Shown piece by piece: positions 45,660-58,400 of a stretch of 64,000 bases of DNA. The notes under the pieces are model-generated. The model saw nothing but the letters and a program-made list of their open reading frames with translations. It had not been told where the DNA came from and did no database searches. The first letter of the stretch is position 1. Every line of letters begins with the position of its first letter. Both the position numbers and the translations under genes were made by a program. The stretch is from the NCBI GenBank assembly GCA_027922465.2, contig BQMF02000098.1, positions 62,001 to 126,000 of the forward strand, given 5' to 3'. This DNA is from Turritopsis dohrnii. Lineage: Eukaryota; Cnidaria; Hydrozoa; Anthoathecata; Oceaniidae.

Positions 45660-47540
45660 AAGTGAATTGTATATACTGCAAACCACAGAAATAATGGATC
45701 CCGAAACAAGTTGACATAATATTTTACTTCTCAATCTGTCTCTATTACATCTATATATTATTACTATTACATTCAGACCTTTTTTCTTTGGTTCGGGTTA
45801 AAATGAGAGGGGATTCTTAAGGTTGTATTATAGATATAAGAATATTTTTGATATGTTATAGATTATAATAATGAAAATGATGATGAGTAAAGGATAAAAG
45901 GAAATTTATTTTTTCACGTCTTTGAGTTGCATAAGTTTGTCTCGCAAATTCCGAATTATTTTGAGGCTCAATTCGCAAAAATTTGTCACGTACTTAATTC
46001 TCCCGCAAACAATTTTAATTTTTCCCAATTCTGAATGCAAAAAGAATCCGATCAATGAGCTACATCCATAATCATTGGCAGATATGTATTTTAGTTTGAT
46101 TGGTAGTATGGGTCATGCAATCAGTTTACGATAGCTGGGTTTGATTTGTGTTCGGAATTAGGAAAATTGACAAATATCAAAAGTACATTTAGTTGTTGTT
46201 ATTTTCTACGTTCAGACAAAATTCAATAGACAAATTATTTTACTGACTTTTGTTGACCAATATTGACTCAACTGCAGTGTCTGATCTTAGTGGTGGCCCG
46301 ACTGTCTGAGGCAGTGAAAAATTGGTTCGGGCCACCAAAATTTTTGAAAACCAGTGTTGTGGTGGCCTGATTGGACAGGCGAAAAAAGTATTCAAATTGT
46401 ATATATGATTTAAGAATTTCCATTACAAGAGATTTGAGTTTTATAGAGCAATTTCAGATCTTTTTTTCTATTTTGTAAGCACTACTGAGCTTAATGAAAT
46501 TGTAGAGTGTTGTTGAATATCGGGCCATTAAAATTTCCTTCTAGCCACCAGAAATTCTAAAACCAATGATGTCAATGGCCCGGCATGACACTTAGATAAA
46601 ATCTTAAAATTAGATACTGACCTACCACCATGAAAATGAGAAATTCAGTAACTATTTTCCCTTCAGGTATAATATTAGAGTTAAAATCATGATCCTGTAA
46701 TTGAAGTTTCTATAAGATCTGAATTTTGTGAAATGGAATAAATTACAATTAATTGGTGCGTTGTGCAGTTATACATAACTTTTACACTTTTATTTTTAGT
46801 AATCAGCAACTGCTTGGCATTAGATCTTGTAACCTTATCTGAGGACCACTTAGTTGGTGGAAACGAAACTTCACCTGCGTGTTTAAACATACACGTAATC
46901 CTGTAAGAACGTAAAGCTGAAAGGTCTAACTTGTAAAACCGAAATTTGAAGCTTAAATAAAACCGAATAAAGTAACAAAGTTGTTGTAGTTTCTCCTGCC
47001 CATATGATTTCTGTTGATGCGTATCGTATTACCATATGTAGTTTATATGCTGTCACAAAAATCTGTCGACTTATAAGGAAAAGGATTTAATTGTTATGGA
47101 AACGCAAGGTTTTCTTTTATAATGTTCACCTTGAGATTTAGTTAAGGCGACTTCCGTTAGAAAAAATACCAGGTACTAATCAAACTATTTTAGAATGCTA
47201 GTCATTTCTTCTGAAAAGTGATTATGATCTTTAGATTTTTGAGCATACAGTTCGCACTGACCTTAAGGCCCAGGGCCTCTTGTTTTCTTTTAGGTCAGAA
47301 AAGAAAAAGTGTATATAAACCATTAAAGAAATGAAGCACATGGTTAAATTATGATGTTGAGAGGTTTAGTTAAGAGAAGAATGGATTAATTAATTTATTC
47401 TGTTTGATAATAAACAAAAGCAAGAGAAAGATTCTGTACGAAAAGAAGCTGTTTTGACATTTAAGACAAGACAGAGAAAGAAAGAAATTAATATAAATGG
47501 ATGTAAATAGATTTAGTTTATTTTAAGACAATGAAAACTA
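45660..47540. other. No gene recognised
   Basis: AT-rich. Near 46290-46590 the motifs GGTGGCCCGA, GGGCCACCA, GGTGGCC and GGGCCATTA alternate in direct and inverted copies, suggesting a small decayed foldback repeat. The remainder is featureless. Confidence 0.4.
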
Positions 47541-47549
47541 AATAGAATA

Positions 47550-48741
47550 CCTTATCGGTAGAAAATTCGTCGCTAAAAAGTGACGAAAAAATCGCTTGGT
47601 GACGAAATTTTTTACCGACGAATATTTTTTGCCGGCGAATTTTTTTGCCGACGAATATTTTTTACCGACGAATATTTTTTACCGACGAATATTTTTTGCC
47701 GACGAAATTCTCTAAATGTAAAAGTGCTTTTTTCGTAAAATCGTCCTTTTGACTATTTTTGTTTGGAAGTATTAAATAGAACATATTTTTTCATTTTAGC
47801 GTTCTTATTTCTACAGACAAATGCTTTTAAGCAGGAGAATTTCAGAACAATAAAGGAAAGGTTTCGGTTCTGGTAGTAACATTTTCTTCTAGTTCTTTCT
47901 ATTGGTGTTTCATATAACAAGTTTCAACAAATAAAATATTATACCACATTTCTTTCTTAGGCAAAATTTCATCGTCATACTATGCTATATAAAATAGCTG
48001 AAATCTGCATCGGTTAAAAGTTCAATTTAAACAGAAATATCAACGAAAGTGAAGTCATTTTAAGCTCGGAAAGGGTATTCAATCCTTGTGTAAACGGTGT
48101 TTGCAGAATCAATCGCTTCTAAGATACCAGCTGACTCAAAGCCCTTTATGATAGAATCCTTTTGTTCTTTTAAGTGATTGTATGATTCAACAATCCATTT
48201 AGCATGGAGTGGTTTTAGAATGCTCAATTTGAGGGAAACTTGTACGTCAGCGGGGTTGGTGCCATTCGACAACTGAGCGCTTACTCTGTCGGCGTACCAG
48301 GAGTTGAATTTGTGTGAGATGAATTTTTTGGCGACATGATTGATGCTTATGTCAAGCAGTTGAAATTTATTGGTTAAATTTTGAGGGACAATCACCAGCT
48401 CACAATTGTTCTTTGAGCATAATTTTTTGACATCATCATTGTCTTGGCCTTTAAAGGTATCCATGATGATTAACGATTTCCGTTCATCTGGATGACCGAG
48501 TTCCTTTTTCTTTCTCTTTAGAAAGGGGAAAATGATGACTTTAAATAAAGTCACTAAATAAAAGTCACTTTAGTAAAAAATAATTATATCCTCTTTACTT
48601 AAAAAGTGCAGAAAAAAATTCGTCGGCGAAAAATATTCGTCGGCAAAAAGTGACGAAATTATTGGCAAGTGACGAAATCTTTTGCCGACGAATATTTTTT
48701 GCCGACGAATTTTTTCACCGACGAATTTTCTACCGATAAGG
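47550..48741. mobile_element. Internally deleted pogo-like element with CCTTATCGG ends
   Basis: Perfect inverted ends of about 23 bp starting CCTTATCGGTAGAAAATTCG, flanked by TA on both sides. Subterminal GCCGACGAATATTTTTTGCC blocks repeat four to five times at each end in inverted orientation, so the ends can fold. It carries the C-terminal part of a DDE transposase (48060-48554, minus). The ends match those of the MITEs at 17520, 22951, 24040 and 55925, and more loosely 33324. Confidence 0.9.
48060..48554 (-). pseudogene. pogo/Tigger DDE_1 transposase, C-terminal part
   Basis: A 164-codon frame with SLIIMDTFKGQDNDDVKKLC and LVIVPQNLTNKFQLLDISIN. The Asp of MDTFKGQ and the Asp of LLDISIN match the second and third acidic residues of the DDE triad of the DDE_1 (jerky/Tigger/pogo) fold. 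The helical tail (HAKWIVESYNHLKEQKDSII) follows, to a stop at 48060. The N-terminal DNA-binding domain and first catalytic Asp are absent, and the element between its inverted ends is too short to hold them, so it is non-autonomous. Confidence 0.85.
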
Positions 48742-48749
48742 TACTCTAA

Positions 48750-49670
48750 ATTTATTTTCCATATAGTTCTTTGTTCATCTTCAATGATTTTGGAAAAAAC
48801 TCAAAGAAACAATTCATTTAGTGACATCTTTATGTGAACGAGTTGTTAATTGATATTATCTAATGATGGCCTTCACTAAGAATGCCGAAATATTACTCCG
48901 AAATAAATCAATGCGAAACGGTCCATTAATAATTCGCAAAAACTTGGTCTGATATTTTTTAGAAAAGGTGAAAAGTACGACCGTATTTTTAGTTTAGCCA
49001 TGGCAACATTTGTGATTAATATTTTAGGTTAAGTTAAAGGTTATAATTAAGGTTTCTTTTGTCTTAGTAGATTGAACTCGCCGCCTCTTTAACGCTGCGC
49101 TATTGTCGGATATGTCAGTGCATTTTGAGAGATATTTTTTGATGGATAGGCGCATCTATAATTTGGTGCATGCATTAGCAATGTATTTTGGTAAAATCTT
49201 CAGTTGGAAGTTTCCTTTTTCTTATAAGATGAGAATATTTTTTATCTCAGGCTTGAGGCTGACAAATTAGGTTGATAAATAAACATCTACATAACTGACA
49301 GCCTAATTCACATATTATTTTGGAACCATCTGGAACCGGAAGTATTTTAGCAACCAATACAAAGGAATGCCTTTTCAAATTTTCTCACCTTTTTCAGAAA
49401 TAAACAAAACTCCTATTATAACAGATCATATATCTGTATATTCTGGATACTTGCATGAGTAGAAAATTTTCTTTCACAGTAATGAAATCAACTTATATGT
49501 GTTTTACGAGGACGTTGAAGCAAATATACCAAATAGATAGAAACCCCAGTTAAATTATGCTGAAATCTCTCTCACTTAATGGAAATGTAATACACATCCT
49601 ATATTACATAACATATACATTATTTCCCGGACAAACTCTGAATCCAATGATTTTCGAGAACAGAAGAGAC
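48750..49670. other. No gene recognised
   Basis: AT-rich sequence between two mobile elements without assignable content. Confidence 0.4.
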
Positions 49671-49676
49671 GTAATT

Positions 49677-51025
49677 ACCCAGCGGGCACAAGACGTCTTT
49701 GAGACGTCTCAATTTAATCGTAAAATGGTCGTTTGGTTTTGAGGTCATTTTGCGACGTCGTAGGGACGTCTGAAAATGGGACGTCGCAATTGGGATCCTT
49801 TTACGATCAATTTGGGACCTGATAAGAATTTTCAAATTTCTTTCGGCAGTCATTAAACAGTAAACTTTGATTTACAACAACATACTCCATATGGAATTTA
49901 CATTCGTACCGATTCTTTTTCTTCGTCGTGTGAGGGATGCTTTCACGACGTTTTTGGGACGTCTCTATACAGATTAAACTACGACCTTCGAAAGAATTAT
50001 AAATTTTCAAAAGCAATTAGTCAACAAAGATTCATCGAATAGGTTTTACCACGGTTACGTGATTTAAAGAATTTAAAATAGACCAAATCACAAATACATA
50101 AGACAAAGAGAAATTCCCGGGTTATAAAATTCACATGTGATATAGAAAGTTTCAAAAGCAAAGACTTTCTTGTAAGAAAAGGTTAATACTGTTAATAATG
50201 ATATATGTAACATAAGTTTCGATAAAAGACGTTTAGATAATTAATTAAACATGGCGTTTTGTCAAAGGTAAACTGGCAAAGGGTAAATGGAAAAACACCT
50301 TGAAAAGACACGATTTTGTTCGATTAAATTAACGGTGAGTTTCTGTTTTCTGAATCCATTCGGTGGGTATATTTATACATTCTTGTTGCATTCCAGCATC
50401 AGAAAAGCACTGTAGATGACATAAAAAAACTTCCGTTGATGCTCAAAGATCTCCTGATCGATAATGAAGTTGGCGAAATTTCAAAAAGGCTAGCCGAAGG
50501 GAGTTTTAAATGTGGAAATACATGTGATACAAAATTTTATAACTTGATGACAAATTAGCTAGTATATGTTGAACTGTAAATTGTTGCATTGTAAACTTTT
50601 AAAAAGAATTAAAAAGGAGACATCTATTGAATTTGTATGTTTTGTTGCTTTGATGATCCCAACATAGATGGCCTATGATCCCAGAAAAAGGAGGTTGTTA
50701 ATCAGACGTCTCTACGAGTCGTTAAGGCCAGAGATTGAAGTCGTTGCGATATCCTGTCGTCGAGACGTCTCAGTGAAGATGTGATTGGGACGTCTTCTGA
50801 GGATCCAACTTCGCGACCATTGAGCGACGTCTCAGGGATGTCTTGGAAAGACGTCCCTACGACGACTTTACGAAGATGAACGAGTAAATCCTGCGACGTC
50901 GTTACGATGTTGTTGGGATGTCATCGAGACGTCTCAGTGAAGATGTGATTGGGATGTCTTTTGTTCTTTTGAAATTCACACTTCGCGACCATTTCGCGAC
51001 GTCTTAGGGACGTCTTTTTAAGACC
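49677..51025. mobile_element. GACGTC-rich element with CCCAGCGGGCAC start
   Basis: Begins ACCCAGCGGGCACAAGACGTC, close to the CCCAGTGGGCAC end of the 24440 element. About 120 bp with GACGTC palindromes follow. The right part, 50695-51025, is again dense in GAGACGTCTC and GGGACGTC motifs. No matching inverted right terminus was found, so the right border is approximate or decayed. A two-exon ORF (50287-50558) lies inside. Confidence 0.55.
50287..50558 (+). CDS. Small two-exon ORF inside the GACGTC element
   Basis: Exon 50287-50334 (ATG, 16 codons, ending ACG^GTGAGT) joins in phase 0 to 50397-50558 after a CATTCCAG acceptor. The product is 69 residues: it contains DDIKKLPLMLKDLLIDNEVG and a terminal block with two cysteines, ending at TAG. 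No family is recognised. The short intron and clean signals support expression of some kind, but the ORF is small enough to be chance. Confidence 0.3.
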
Positions 51026-51039
51026 AATCTTGGCCTAAA

Positions 51040-52410
51040 CATAGAGATATGTCACCATACCCCAGCATTGACGACGATCTAGATCTTCTCGTGGTTTTGA
51101 TAGTGGCTTACCGAACTATTCCGTCTTTACTGTTTTAAAATTTTATCATAATGTATAATTTGTGGATCATATTAAAATTTTCATTGTTTGTTTGTTTGCT
51201 TTTATTGTTTTTGTTGCTGTTATTGTTGTTGTTGCGGTGGTGGTATTTGTTTGTTTATTTGTTTGTTTGTTTGTTTGTTTGACATCAGCGTATTTCAACC
51301 CACAGCTCTCCATACGATCGTTCATTATTTTTATCTCCTATCATTATCTCCAATTTGCTAGTTACATATTATGGTATTCACTTTTGCATGATCAAAAATA
51401 CCGACTTTCCAATCACAAATACCGACTTTCTTATTTTATTTCCAAACCTATTTTCGTCCCGGTCAAAATTGTCATGAAAATATTTTTTTTACCTCCAAAA
51501 CTTCATTGGTGGGCCTTGTTACCGGGTTTGTTTCTAGTTAGTTAGTAAGTACCCTGAATATGCAATAATTATGAATGCTCAAGTAGATATAGAACACCTA
51601 AAACTCTGTTCAAACCAGCTGCAGTACTATGCTGTACTATGTCGCCTTTATTAAATATCAGATATTTTGAAAGACATGCTATTATACCTGAAAGAAGTTT
51701 ATTGAATGTAAACTATAAGTATTATAACTACTACTATAACTAAAACACAGCAACCATAGATTTCGTAAAATCATCAATCTAAAAAAATTGTCTTGACCGA
51801 AGAAAATCTATATGTCTTTTCTACTATGACATTTTAAAAACCTGCTTTTGCAAAAGAACGTATTCCTTTGCCATTAACTTACCAAAGATCAATCCTCGAA
51901 AAAAAGATATTCTTAGATGAGTTGCATAACAAGTTTTTGATTTAACGATAGAACAGTAAGGATGTATTTCTCACTTTTCCAAAAAGAATTGGAGTGTTTT
52001 GTTTGTTGTTGTTGTTTTTTTGCAAATTGGAAATGAAAAAAGTTTAACAACATAAACAAATTATGCACGGACTGACATGTATCAATTAAAAGTGAAGATT
52101 GTGAGACGAACATCATATGACGTATGAAGACATTAAATCGACATCTGTCCCCTAAACTGCGAACTGTAGAACAGCATTTTTTGTGTAGATATGCATAGTT
52201 TCAACAACAAAAAATTTATTTATTTTGGTACAAATTGAAATTCTTTTAAAAAGAAACTGTTCCCTTTAATCAAGTATGGAAAGGTACCCACGACTTTGTA
52301 AACAGTATACACTACACAATATCGTTGCCATGTTTGAATGTCTAACCTAACGTTTGAATTCCTTATGATAATAGATAGGATGATAAACTTGAAACAATTT
52401 CACAGTGTGC
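51040..52410. other. Low-complexity and non-coding sequence
   Basis: A GTTTGTTT/GTTGTTGTT microsatellite fills 51185-51285. The longer frame crossing it (51162-51545) is driven by the repeat and is not credible as a gene. Nothing else is recognised up to the end of the astacin gene. Confidence 0.6.
51185..51285. repeat. GTTT/GTT microsatellite
   Basis: About 100 bases of GTTTGTTT and TTGTTGTT iterations with a TGCGGTGGTGG interruption. Confidence 0.9.
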
Positions 52411-52417
52411 ATCATAT

Positions 52418-55400
52418 CTAACAGTATCCACACGATTCTGGACAGGTTTTCTTCATCCAGTCTTCCCACTTATCATTGCAGTGTCCTTTTCCAGACCAAT
52501 AAGAGCAGTGAGTATTCCTGTCTTTGCAACATGTTTTCAGGCAGTTCTGGCGAACGAAATCATTATTGACACACCATTTCTCAACATCGACGCAGAATGG
52601 AAACTTGTCCTTTAGTTTTGCTATTAAAAATTAATGATAAAAATGAAAATTCATTTAATTAGATGAATGCAATGATTGAGTAGATCAACAATATGGTGAT
52701 ATGGAGGTAATTTGTAGGTAATTGGTAATGTCAGACCGTTTTCAAATATTGTAATGCCTTTAATTAAGACTTTCACTGTTCAAATCAAAGCGGTACACTC
52801 TTTGAATATCCTCCAAGCAATTAAAAGTGACTCACAAAAGTTGTGCCAAAAAAGTGAGTATCTATGGAAAGACAATAAAAGGAAAATACGAATTACTTAC
52901 AACCTGGTGGAGGTAGAGTTGGCTTGGTGGTGTCTCCACAGTTATAATACTTGTTCAACTGGCGAATGTCCGTTTCACTCATACCACTTCGTTGACCTAG
53001 TACTTCATTGTAGGATGACTTCGATGTGATTGTCTTTCTTCCGTTGATACTGAACGCATAGCTAAAAAAATATAGGTAGGAACGTTTCCTTCTCAACAAA
53101 GATACTGGAAAAACAGAAAAATAGAAGCTTATATACTAAGAACTAAGATTTAGGGTGGGGACAAGAAATACAGCCCACCTTGTCGTTAAGCCAGTGACCT
53201 AATTTCCCTGCGTTACTTAGACGGGATTTCGTTTTTTACTTCAAAAAATTTGAAATTTTTAAATCTTCCACCTTGAATGGTCTAGCTAACATTTTTAAAA
53301 GTTTTTGTTTACTCTGACTAACAATAAAAGCGTACTTTCCGTAATGCATAACAGATTTCTTATCATATTTCTCTCCCAAAGTTGATGCATGTCCGGCTTT
53401 GTACATCTGGAAGTTGTACTGCATACCTGATAATGGAAAGGTCGCCATTTAAGTACGTGAAGGACAACCTTAAAAACGATGTCGCCACAACTAGTTAGCC
53501 CAAATAGGAATGAAACCTGACTGTTATCTGGTAGCTAGCTTTCCAAAATAAAAATAAAAATCTGATTGACACTGGCTGCTGAGTATTGATAATTCCTTAG
53601 CTAACTTCTGGTTATTTTATGATAAAGTGGGGAATATAACACTAATATAACACTTTTAGGTTACTGAAAGAGTTTTGACTACTGATTTAGTCTATTGATA
53701 GAAAAGACCAATAGGCAATGTTATATAGGTGCGGAAGACACCCCTAAAAGCAACATTGTACCAGCTCGTAAGATTCTGTAAACTTTCTTATCAATCACTT
53801 CATGATCCTGTTAACGATAAGGCAGGTGTCTGGTTTTGTTTTCAAAGAAAAACAGCTTCTTGAACCTCTTGGTTCTCCTGCCCTGATTTCAGCAACTTTT
53901 AGCACATAATATTTGGTAAAACTTGATAACTTGATTTTCAATGAAAATGATCTTCGTAGTAGTGTTTTTTTTTACGATTTTGCACGTTGCATAAAGTGAT
54001 ATAAATGTAGTTCTATTTTCACCCCTATAATAATTTATGGGCATTATTAGAAAAAATTGAAAATATTTAGAATACCTCTATTAATGTTACCCCAGTGTAG
54101 TGTTATGTATTTGTCACGATCTCTTCTAGACTGCTCATGAAAAAAGCCTAACGCATGCATCATTTCATGAATTGCAATTCCTTTTATCAAGCAGCCACTA
54201 GCCAATGAAATTTGTTGCCTTCCACCTTGTCGACCAATCATCGATGAACAGCTAAAAAACAACACTGGGATGATAATTGTATATCAAATAAAGTAACAGT
54301 GTTTATCGACTTTTGCAACAGTATAGCTAAATCTCCATTCAGGTAGAATAGAATGGACCCACTCTGACACTTCTACGTTGTTTCACGACTGCCTGGAATT
54401 ACGAAAAAGTGTGTGTGAAAACGATTTAACGACGTAGTTAAAAATTAAGAAGTCCCTAGGGCGATTCTGGTCTTGACCTTTCCTTCAAATTCCATAATCA
54501 AGGGAATAAGGATTATAGGGATTAATTTATTAAAATAAAATGGCTGGGAAGACACGTTAATTAATTTTGTAGCACTATTATGGAGAGACAATATTTATAG
54601 TGATCGGTATGTATGTCAAAAAAGTCAAACAGAGTGGAGGAGTTTCTTTTCTATTTTAAATAACTTAAATCTCCCCCACAAATTTTTGACTCAGCTTCCC
54701 CTAAGCAAGAGAGCACGGTCAAGTCAACAAAACCCAAGAGCACAGGAAGCAAAAACTGCATATTGTTGTTATAGCAACAAATACTTATAATTTCATACCC
54801 TCCACCATGCATAAACTGCACATAGTTTCGATCAGATTGCCTTCTTGGACGGAATTGAATACAGGTATATTTCTTGAAATCTGCTATTGCCTGGTGTACA
54901 ACCGATTGCCCTCCTAACAATGAAAAAAGAGATGCCTTACTTTAGGAGCAGAAACTTTCGCAGGCATTAACTTTCGCGTTTTTCGGTCATTTTCGCAAAA
55001 GTTTCTGCCTTTGGAAATTCTAAAGCATCAAAACGCGAAAGTTTTTTCACGCGAAATCATGGATATTTTTCAAAACGCGAAAGTTTTTTCACCTTCATAA
55101 AATCATAAAAACGGGGCAATTTTCAAAAGTAATGATTTATCCGCCAAACGCTAGAGTTTTTATCAAATATTTCGCGGGGTTTTTTATTATGAAGTTAATT
55201 CGGCGCCAAAATTTCATTTGTCAAGTCGTCGAATCGTTTTAGATGTTAACGCGGTTCACAATAAGCCGATATTCAAGTCGTCGAGTCGTTTTAGGCGAAC
55301 ACTCGTTTTTCAAATGAAGGCGTTTTAGAAGTTTGTTCGTTTCAGATGATGACGCGTTGTTCAAAATTTGTCGGTCCTTCATATCAAGAACTATTAAAAT

Positions 55401-58400
55401 TTCATGATCTGTTTATTCCGAATGACACTATTCATGAGTCCTTCACTTGAAATCAGTCGATATAGTGTGTTCCGCACTAACTGAACATGAGCATAATAAT
55501 GTGAGGTACACTTTCAGAATCTTTCTTTCAGAATTCTAACATACAGTCAAACCAAGAAAAGGAATCTTTCATGCATAGTTTTGGTTATTTCCTCATTCAT
55601 AATCATGCAATTGCAACTGTCTCCATGCTACATACTAGAAAATATGACGGCCAACATGACTTATGTAAACATGACACAAACTTTTGTTTTCGTGCAAGAG
55701 CTAACACTGACTTAGAGAAACTGGTAATGAGGTTCAATTACACAGCATCTAGCGACCTCAACATCTAAAACGCCTCAAATTGAAAAACGAGTGTTCATCT
55801 AAAACGGCTCGACGACTTGAATGTCGACTTATTGTGAATCGCGTAAACTTCTAAAACGATTAATGACGTCACGAATCAACATCTAAAACGACTCGACGAC
55901 TTGATAAAGGAGAATTAACTTCATACCTTATCGGGGATAATTTCGTCGGGGAAAAGTGACGAATTTTTTGCTTCGTGACGAAAATTTTCCCCGACGAAAA
56001 ATTTTCCGCGACGTAAATTTCCCCCGACGTAAATTTTCTCCGATAAGGTAGGTGAAGCAAGATCGTTAAAAACCTCTTGGTTAAGATTCACATAAACCTT
56101 TCGTAAATAGGCGTTCCCTGAATGTTACCATCTTCTTGATATATATAAGAGAGACCACAATGCAACGAGAAAAAATCATTGAATATGCTTTCATGAAAGG
56201 GTTTCGAGGAATGAACGGATTTTCTTACAGTAATCGCAATACAGTTTATTACAGCATTGCATTACGAACGTTCTGATCTACAAATAAACTAAATCCAACC
56301 AATGAACATCATTACTTTCTATCACGTGACAAATTTTAACCAATGTAAACAGCGAAATACTGTTGAAAACGTGATTAGAGATTCTGTTTTCAAATTTTAT
56401 CATACTGATCTAATCCATCAAATCATACTAGCTTAGTTTAAACCCTCTTTTACAAATGCGTCGAACATTGTATACTTTGCATTTTATTTCACTTTATTTT
56501 ATTTTAAATTTTATTTTATGCAGGACAGACATTGATAGCAGTTTGTAACTGAAGTTTTTATCCTGTAAAAATATTCTCATAACAACAACAACAACAACAA
56601 CGTGTTGCTGAAATCAAGAAGTTATCAAGACCTTACTAAATCAAGAAGTTATCAAGGTCTTACTAAATCAAGAAGTTATCAAGACCTTACTAAATCAAGA
56701 AGTTATCAAGACCTTACTAAATCAAGAAGTTATCAAGACCTTACTAAATCAAGAAGTTATCAAGACCTTACTAAAACAAGAAGTTATCAAGATCTTACTA
56801 AATCCATACGCAAACGTGTATGGGACGATAGCATTCGGCCATTGTCCACCGTTGATGGCGTCAAATGCTTCTAAGTTGTCTTTGGTTAACTGTTTCATTT
56901 CTTTCACTGCCAATTCCAGCTGTGGAGTCCTCTCAATGTCGCCTTCAAATAAATCTGGGACTGGTGGCCCACCTAAATCAAATACAAATTTGAAATAACA
57001 TCTTCGATTCTTATGAAAGCATTATGTATGTGTATTGTACACCGTATTCTAAGCTTAATATCTAAGCTCAAGTCAAGCTATAAGCATCATTGGAAAATTT
57101 GTAAAAAGGACAAATGAAAATTACAAAAATATTAAATGCTTTATTTATCATTCAACATCCTGGAACCCAGTGTTTCTAGGCAAGGAGCCTTGAGTAAGAA
57201 GTTGATAAATTAAACAAAAATATAATAAAAAAACGCTCGCTCTATGTATAACTTATAAGACTCCTTCTTTCAGATAGAGCGAATCTGTGAGTCAAGTTCT
57301 CGTGAGGCACTCCCTCAAGGAAATATTAATCCCTTGAAAGTTCTTGTAAATGAGGGTATATACTGTATATGCATAAACAACATAACAAGGTTATTCTAAG
57401 GTTTGTTCAAAGCTTTAGGAACCAAACGTCGAACAAAACCATCAGTGTGCTTCAACTTTTGGTCCATCACATTTTCAACTAATCCTCTGGAAAGGTATAG
57501 TGGACCTGTTTCCACCCACCATGAAATAGGTAAATTTTAAGTGTTATAAAGGAACGGGGGATTCATCTAATGACTTTATTAATCTTTTGTCCAAATTTGG
57601 GGAAAGGAATTGGTCCTTTCGACCAGTTTTAAGGATTTTTTCGCAGAGGCAGTCAAATTCTTCGACCTTTCTCCTTGACAAATAACTGCCAAGATGACAA
57701 TAACAGTTTATTCATTAATTAATTTATTTATTTATTTATTTATTTACCTCCATCATTCTGATGACCCACATCTGAAAAATAAAACCCGAAAGGACTCAAC
57801 AAGTATTATGGACAATAAACTAGACCGTGGTTGCACGTACGTGAATACATAATTTCTTGCTGACAAAGCATAACACAGCATTAACTTACTGAACATTCCA
57901 TTCTGATCGTTGATTTTGATAATTCGATCCAGCACATTGGTATCCTCCTCTGGCATGTCCAGTGGCGGAGATGGGCCGCCCGAAGGCGACGGTGCTCCTA
58001 TGCCACCATAGTTAGTATTCATTGTATTGTAGTTGGGCGCATTGTAGTTGGGTACATTGTAGTCGGGTACATTGTAGTTGGGCACGTAATTTCCATTGTT
58101 GTCATCTCTGTACTGGTCTAATACATATTGCTTTTTGCTGATGCTATCATTTTGTTTTGCCACGATATGGGATCCTGTATGGTTCAATATAATACTGTTT
58201 AAGTTATCACGATTTCACACAAAACTTACTATAATTCTTTTGAGAAATAGTTAGATGCATTTTCCTGCGGTATTCCCTATGGTTTCAAAGTTATCGTGAA
58301 AAGATCACTTAATCCAGTGGATAAATTAGTTGAAAAACCACTGCAAAGGAGTGCATTTCTATATATACACACTATATCAATAAAAATGCTCTTCATCTTT

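Noticed and set aside
51162..51545. 127-codon hydrophobic plus-strand frame
   Set aside because: Its first third is a GTTT/GTTGTT microsatellite translated into V/F/L runs; no credible membrane protein remains after removing it.
56611..56799. CRISPR-like direct repeat array
   Set aside because: Units are contiguous 27-bp tandem copies with no spacers, in an animal intron.
56602..56874. 90-codon plus-strand frame with SRSYQDLTK repeats
   Set aside because: It is the antisense reading of the 27-bp intronic array and of astacin exon 4; the repeat length divisible by three keeps it open by chance.
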